Below, piece after piece: positions 15,001 through 19,354 of a stretch of 19,354 nucleotides of DNA (within the stretch, counting starts at the first letter, position 1; the number at the start of each line of letters is the position of its first letter). This stretch comes from VBDM01 sp049663805 (lineage in GTDB: Bacteria > Pseudomonadota > Gammaproteobacteria > Burkholderiales > SG8-39). A program made the translations under genes and the position numbers. The notes under the pieces are model-generated. The model searched no databases, was not told the DNA's origin, and saw nothing but the letters and a program-made list of their open reading frames with translations. The stretch covers positions 1 through 19,354 of the forward strand of contig JBATEB010000258.1 in NCBI GenBank assembly GCA_049663805.1. The letters run 5' to 3'.

Positions 15001-15768
15001 TCAGGTCTTGAAGAAGAATTCCATCTTGACCCCGACCAGCTCGATCACGTCATGGTCGTTCAAGGCATGAGCCTGCGCGTCCAGAGGCTTGCCGTTCACG
15101 ACCGGAAAGCTTGCCCCCTCCACGTGCGTGATGAAGAAACCCTGCGGCCGGCGCGTGATGACCGCGACCTGGACCCCGGGCTTGCCGAGTGTGGTGAGCG
15201 GCTTGGTGAGCTCGAGTTCCTTCCCGGCGTTGGGCCCGGACAGCAGCTGCAGGGCGGCCGTTCTTTGCGCCGCTGCCGCCGGCTTCGCAACCGCAGCGGG
15301 GGCCATCGTCACGCCAGGGTTCGTCGCCGTGTCCCCGAAGGACCTGGCAGCCGCTGGCGCCGCGGTCGCCGGCGCGGGAGCCGCCGGGGGGGGCGCAAAC
15401 CCGGAAGCCATCGCCTTCGCCGTCCCCGGGCGAAGCACCATCGTTTTTTCGAAGTCAGCGGCCTTGGCCTGCCCGACCAGCGCCTCGCTCACGTACTTGA
15501 GCTTGTACTTTCCGAGTTCGATGATGTCGCTGTTCTGCAGAAAGTGCTTCTTGATCGACTGGCCGTTGACCACCGTTCCGTTCGTGCTGCCAAGGTCCTC
15601 AAGAAAGGAATCCTGCAGGATCGTTACGATGACCGCGTGCTCGCCGCTCACCGCCAAATTATCGATCTGGATATCGTTGTGAGGCTTACGGCCAATGGTG
15701 GTGCGCTCCTTGGTCAGGTTGATTTCCTTGAGAACCAGGCCGTCCATACTGAGTATCAGCTTCGCCAT
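15001..15768 (-). CDS. Tandem FHA-domain protein
   Basis: The 255-residue soluble protein has two FHA domains joined by an Ala/Pro-rich linker (~residues 118-165). FHA domains bind phosphothreonine peptides. The first (residues ~5-95) is intact: TIGRKPHNDIQIDNLAVSGEHA has the conserved Gly-Arg, Ser and His, and LEDLGSTNGTVVNG is the classical second half. The second (~170-255) keeps the fold-like VNGKPL and NDHDVIEL pattern but lacks the phosphate-binding Arg/Ser, so it may not bind phosphopeptides. Between them DFEKTMVLRPG resembles the Thr motifs that Ser/Thr kinases phosphorylate in partner FHA proteins. It sits two genes after a Ser/Thr kinase and next to its PP2C phosphatase, so it is likely the phosphorylation target and adaptor. 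Start ATG 15766-15768 is preceded by AGGGA at good spacing. Confidence 0.93.
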   Translation of the reverse strand: MAKLILSMDGLVLKEINLTKERTTIGRKPHNDIQIDNLAVSGEHAVIVTILQDSFLEDLGSTNGTVVNGQSIKKHFLQNSDIIELGKYKLKYVSEALVGQAKAADFEKTMVLRPGTAKAMASGFAPPPAAPAPATAAPAAARSFGDTATNPGVTMAPAAVAKPAAAAQRTAALQLLSGPNAGKELELTKPLTTLGKPGVQVAVITRRPQGFFITHVEGASFPVVNGKPLDAQAHALNDHDVIELVGVKMEFFFKT

Positions 15769-15789
15769 AGCAGTATCCCTCTGCTCAAA

Positions 15790-16623
15790 CTATCTAAACC
15801 AGCTCTTCATCTTGTCCACCACGCCGCGCGGCGCTGGGTAGGGTCGAAGCACCCGAGCCAATATCACGGAAACATTGTCCCTGCCGCCATTGTCATTGGC
15901 CGTCTGCACCAGGTGCTGGGCACACAGTTTCAGATTGGAGCTGAGCGTCTGCAGCGCCAGGCCGATATCATCGTCGCTCACCATATCACAAAGGCCGTCT
16001 GAACAGAGCAGATAGATGTCTCCGGGCTGCGTATCGTGGTCGTGTATCTCCGCTTCCACGACCGGGTCGATACCGAGCGCGCGCGTCACCAGATTCTTGT
16101 TCTGCGACTGTTTGGCCTGCTGCGGCGTGATGACGCCGCTGTCGATCTGCTCCTGCAGGAGAGAATGGTCCCGGGTCATCTGGCGAAATTCGTCGCCGCG
16201 CTGCCGGTAGAGGCGCGAATCGCCGATGTGCGCGACAGTCATCCGGTTGTCGTAGAACAGGGCGACCACCAGAGTCGTCCCCATCCCCGCATACTGGGGT
16301 TGCCTCTGCGAGGCCTGGAAGATCGAAGTGTTCGCCTTGGCGATCTGCTCGCGCAGCAGCCGGTGCGCGACGATCTCGCCGCTCTCTTCATCGACCTCAT
16401 AGGGTACCCTTCTCTCCAGCAGTTGCTGCAGCTCGGTGATGATCACGGTCGTCGCCATGCCGCTCGCCACCTCGCCCGCGTTGTACCCACCCATGCCGTC
16501 CGCCAGAACGACGAGGCCTTTTTCCCCGTCCGAGGCGATCGAATCCTCGTTGTGCGATCTCACCATTCCCGGATCGGTGCAACTCGCGATCTCCAGCGCC
16601 CCGGACAAGGTCATGGTGCTCAC
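15790..16623 (-). CDS. PP2C-family Ser/Thr protein phosphatase
   Basis: The 277-residue product carries the PP2C metal and catalytic motifs in order: GMVRSHNEDS, VLADGMGGYNAGEVAS, GMGTTLVVALF, VAHIGDSRLYR, TRDHSLLQEQ, LCSDGLCDMV and GGRDNVSVIL. The conserved acidic residues that hold the Mn/Mg ions are all present, so it should be an active, cytoplasmic Stp1/PrpC-type phosphatase that reverses phosphorylation by the upstream kinase. The start is GTG 16621-16623, three nt after the kinase stop codon and without its own ribosome site, which indicates translational coupling; ATG at 16614 is an alternative that removes three residues. The C-terminus ends in VVDKMKSWFR with no membrane segment. 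Confidence 0.95.
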   Translation of the reverse strand: MSTMTLSGALEIASCTDPGMVRSHNEDSIASDGEKGLVVLADGMGGYNAGEVASGMATTVIITELQQLLERRVPYEVDEESGEIVAHRLLREQIAKANTSIFQASQRQPQYAGMGTTLVVALFYDNRMTVAHIGDSRLYRQRGDEFRQMTRDHSLLQEQIDSGVITPQQAKQSQNKNLVTRALGIDPVVEAEIHDHDTQPGDIYLLCSDGLCDMVSDDDIGLALQTLSSNLKLCAQHLVQTANDNGGRDNVSVILARVLRPYPAPRGVVDKMKSWFR

Positions 16624-16626
16624 GGG

Positions 16627-19197
16627 TCAGAGGCTGAAGTCCACTCCGGTGCCCGTGGGCGCCGGAGTAACGCGGCCGAAACTTGCCCGCAACTCGACCG
16701 CGAATTCTTCGCCGGTTTGATAGCGCTCGCCGGCCTCCTTGGACAGGGCCCGGTCCAGGAAAGCGACAAACCCCGGCGGGAGCGACGGGTTGTACTGGAG
16801 GATATCCGGCGCATGCTCGTTGGCGATCCGGTACATGAGCTGCGCCATCGAATCTCCCTCGAAGGGCAGCTTCCCGCAGGCGAGCTGGTACAAGCTCACC
16901 GCCAGGGAAAACAGGTCGCTGCGGCCGTCGATCTTCTTCCCCTGGAGCTGTTCCGGGGACATGTACGAAGGCGTGCCCAGCACCATTCCGGTCTTGGTCT
17001 TGGAGGAATCGGTAATGCGCGCGATGCCGAAATCAGTCACCTTGACCACATCGTTTTCCGGCTCGTACATGACGTTGGCCGGCTTGATGTCCCGGTGCAC
17101 CACGTTGTTCTTGTGCGCGTAGCCGAGCGCATCGGCCACCCGCGCGACGATCGAGACGACTTTTTCCACCGGCAGGGTGCTCCCCTGCTTGGTAAACGAC
17201 ACCAGGTCCTTGCCCTTGAGAAGCTCCATCGCGATGTAACACAGGTCGTGTTCCTCGCCCGCGTCGAAAATGGTGACGATGTTCGGGTGACTCAGGCGGC
17301 CCGCCGTTTCGGCTTCCCGGAAAAAGCGCTCCTTGACCTCGACCAGTTCGTCCCCGTCGAACTCCTGGGACAGGGCCATGGTCTTGATCGCGACAACCCG
17401 TCCGATCTTGGGATCTATTCCCCGGTACACGGCACCCATCGCCCCCTTGCCGAGTTCCGTCTCCACCCGATAGCGGCCGAGCATCGGCTTCTCGGCCCCG
17501 CCTCCCAGCGCCAGGGTGCCGCCGGGGTGGCTTTGCGCCCCTCCGAGGATGACCGTTTCCGACATCTGCCTGGCACGGGACAGTTTTTCCTCGAGGTCGC
17601 GGAACTTCGGGTTGTAGCCGGCCATGTACCGGAACACGGCTTCGGCCTTGTTGAACTGGCGCTTGCGCTCGAAGTCGAGCGCAAGATTGTAGAGATTATC
17701 CATCACGGTGTCGTCGAGAGGCACTTTCCGGAAGGAATCGAAGGCCATGTCGAGCTGGCCTTGCCCCTGGAACGCAAGGCCGAGCATGCGCGCGCTGGCC
17801 GCGGATTGCGCGTCGGACACTTCCTTGCCGCGCTCGGTAACGACAAAGCGCTTGGTCACGAGCAACACGTGTCCGACGACCAGCAAGACAAGCGGTTGCA
17901 TGAGCTGCAGCCAGGTACCCTGCCCGACCATGAGGGCGAAATGCGCGACGAGCAGCGACGCCGCGGCAGCCGCGGTAACGAGGGCGCCCGTGCCCGCGCT
18001 CAACCTGGGGAGCAGCGCGATGAGATAGCCGGCGATGAGGAGGAAGACGAACAGCTCCGCCCACACGGCCCAGCTCGGTCTGACGAAGAAATGTTCCTGC
18101 AGGATGGATGAGACCGCGTGCGCGAGGGTCAGGACCGGCGGCATTGCCGGGGAGATCGGCGTCGCCGGTGCGTCGCCCAGACCTGCGGCGGTGGCCCCCA
18201 GCAGCACGATCTTGTCGTGATACTTGTCGACCGGAATCTTCCCCGTGTATACGTCGTAGAACGAGTCGACCTGGAAGGCCGGCCTCCCGTCCCGGTCCTT
18301 GTAGAAATACGTGTTCATTTCCAGAGCGGAATCGGTCGTGATGTTCAGGTTTCCGAGACTGACCCCCTCGCCCAGCCGGGCCTTGATGTCCGCCACGCCG
18401 AGATTGAGGCTCTTCGCGGCGATCATGATCGACAGCGACGGAAAATACTGATCGAAGTAGCCGACCACCAGCGGCTCGGCGCGGACGGCGCCGTCGACGT
18501 CGCGGCTCTGATTGAGATGACCCAACCCGGCGGCGGCCCGGCCGATCGCCTCGATCGGATACTGGACGGCCTGCGCCGGCAACGGCACCTCGTCTCCCCT
18601 GGGCACGCCGGTCAACGCATTCCTCGCGACGAAATCAGGCAGCGGCCTGTCGGGCCTGCCGCGCGGCTCCCCCAAGGTAAAGAGCATCGGCTGCAGGACG
18701 TTGCCCGCCCTGGAGAAGCTCTCCGCGAGCTTGCGATCGGTATTGAGGGCGACTTCCGCTTCGGCCAGGGTCGCGCCGATCTGCGCCAGCTCGGGGGAAG
18801 GGCCCGCCGGGGTCGGGCTCGCGACGGCGCCCGGCGGATCGATCCTCGCGTAGATTTCGCGGAGCTTGTTGATGTAGGCGAGGCCGGGGTCCAGTTGCGG
18901 CTCGCTGAAGAGGACCGTGTTTCCGATGACCTTCACCTTGGCCGTCGCGAGGCTGTCGGTCATCCTGGCCACGATATCCCGCGACCACGGCCAGCGCCCG
19001 ATGTTGGCGAGAGACTGCTCGTCGATGGCAATCACCGCGATCCTGTCGCTCGGGTTGCGGGAGGAGCCGCGGACGCCCCAGTCGTAGGCGGCACGCTCGA
19101 GGCTCTGGATCAGCTGGGTCCCTCCCGCGAAGAGCAGCACGAGCGCGACCAGCAGACTCAGAAACCAGTCCTTTTTCCAGAAGCCTGCTTTGGTCAT
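16627..19197 (-). CDS. CHASE2-domain receptor Ser/Thr protein kinase with TPR-like linker
   Basis: The 856-residue product is a membrane receptor kinase. A signal-anchor helix (residues ~12-30) is followed by a periplasmic CHASE2 domain (~35-360: AAYDWGVRG, VIAIDEQSLANIGRWPWSR, IVLLGATAAGLGD), three membrane helices (~375-450) and a cytoplasmic TPR-like linker (FQGQGQLDMAFDSFRKVPLD, ERKRQFNKAEAVFRYMAGYN). The Hanks-type kinase domain (~575-835) has the Gly loop GKGAMGAVYRG, the catalytic Lys in VVAIKT (~604), HRDIKPANV (~701), DFGIA (~722) and GTPSYMSPEQ, so it should be active. SETVILGGAQ before the kinase domain resembles a phosphorylatable Thr motif. Unlike PknB-type kinases, the sensor is N-terminal and the kinase C-terminal. 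ATG 19195-19197 has GGGAGAG upstream. It is the first gene of the cluster and is coupled to the PP2C gene. Confidence 0.94.
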   Translation of the reverse strand: MTKAGFWKKDWFLSLLVALVLLFAGGTQLIQSLERAAYDWGVRGSSRNPSDRIAVIAIDEQSLANIGRWPWSRDIVARMTDSLATAKVKVIGNTVLFSEPQLDPGLAYINKLREIYARIDPPGAVASPTPAGPSPELAQIGATLAEAEVALNTDRKLAESFSRAGNVLQPMLFTLGEPRGRPDRPLPDFVARNALTGVPRGDEVPLPAQAVQYPIEAIGRAAAGLGHLNQSRDVDGAVRAEPLVVGYFDQYFPSLSIMIAAKSLNLGVADIKARLGEGVSLGNLNITTDSALEMNTYFYKDRDGRPAFQVDSFYDVYTGKIPVDKYHDKIVLLGATAAGLGDAPATPISPAMPPVLTLAHAVSSILQEHFFVRPSWAVWAELFVFLLIAGYLIALLPRLSAGTGALVTAAAAASLLVAHFALMVGQGTWLQLMQPLVLLVVGHVLLVTKRFVVTERGKEVSDAQSAASARMLGLAFQGQGQLDMAFDSFRKVPLDDTVMDNLYNLALDFERKRQFNKAEAVFRYMAGYNPKFRDLEEKLSRARQMSETVILGGAQSHPGGTLALGGGAEKPMLGRYRVETELGKGAMGAVYRGIDPKIGRVVAIKTMALSQEFDGDELVEVKERFFREAETAGRLSHPNIVTIFDAGEEHDLCYIAMELLKGKDLVSFTKQGSTLPVEKVVSIVARVADALGYAHKNNVVHRDIKPANVMYEPENDVVKVTDFGIARITDSSKTKTGMVLGTPSYMSPEQLQGKKIDGRSDLFSLAVSLYQLACGKLPFEGDSMAQLMYRIANEHAPDILQYNPSLPPGFVAFLDRALSKEAGERYQTGEEFAVELRASFGRVTPAPTGTGVDFSL

Positions 19198-19354
19198 GGC
19201 TCTCCCGGGTTCTTCTTGTTATTGTCTAATGAGGGAAAGTGTCCCCGAATCGCTCTCGCATTTTACGCCACCCGCTTTCTCATTCGACTCTCCCCGCGGT
19301 CCTGCGCCGCGCTGCCGGAACGCCCGTTGCCGACATCGAAGACGACCCTTGGCG
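19198..19354. other. Region upstream of the kinase gene, reaching the window edge
   Basis: The promoter of the signalling cluster should lie here, but no convincing -35/-10 pair or sigma-54 site was found. A minus-strand frame is open from the window edge to TAA at 19263-19265 (about 29 codons, ending GESRMRKRVA). It could be the 3' end of a further upstream gene, but nothing in it is recognisable. Confidence 0.3.

Noticed and set aside
16036..18111. Plus-strand open frame of 691 codons opposite the kinase and phosphatase
   Set aside because: It spans two genes with complete catalytic motifs on the minus strand and shows no domain; it results from high GC in third codon positions.

Overview
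The window looks like a chromosomal segment of a GC-rich betaproteobacterium. This rests on a Gram-negative BepA-like periplasmic protease, a type IV pilin with a sigma-54-type promoter, and the overall style of the proteins; the genus cannot be read from the sequence. All coding assignments below come from reading translated motifs, without database searches.

Layout. Positions 1-4042 are mostly housekeeping: the 3' end of valS (+), a convergent tusA-like sulfur carrier gene (-), a chrB-like chromate-resistance gene (+), a BepA/YfgC-like M48 metalloprotease with a TPR tail (-), and moaC (+). Positions 4059-6377 are a pilin locus on the minus strand. A good sigma-54 promoter lies before pilA. 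A near-ideal UUCG-loop terminator follows pilA, and right after it begins a gene for a multi-spanning membrane protein with TPRs, possibly a pilin glycosyltransferase.

Positions 6533-19197 hold eight co-oriented minus-strand genes, almost all for signalling. In transcription order they are: a CHASE2 receptor Ser/Thr kinase, a PP2C phosphatase, a tandem-FHA protein, a CHASE2 class III adenylate cyclase, a metallo-beta-lactamase-fold protein with the class II cyclic-nucleotide phosphodiesterase signature, and a cyclic-nucleotide-binding/rhodanese fusion. After a 188-bp gap come a GAF-PilB/GspE-type secretion ATPase and a GAF-HD-GYP phosphodiesterase.

How the genes may work together (inference). 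The cluster holds a writer, eraser and reader for protein phosphorylation (kinase, PP2C, FHA). It also holds a writer, probable eraser and reader for cAMP (cyclase, MBL protein, CNB-rhodanese). The two downstream GAF domains resemble the cyclic-nucleotide-binding GAFs of PDE/CyaB proteins. cAMP made by the cyclase could therefore control both a pilus/secretion ATPase and c-di-GMP breakdown, just upstream of the pilin gene. This possible CHASE2-sensing circuit joining phospho-signalling, cAMP, c-di-GMP and surface pili is the most interesting content of the window.

No rRNA, tRNA, CRISPR array, insertion sequence or integrase was seen. No gene-free stretch exceeds about 225 bp.
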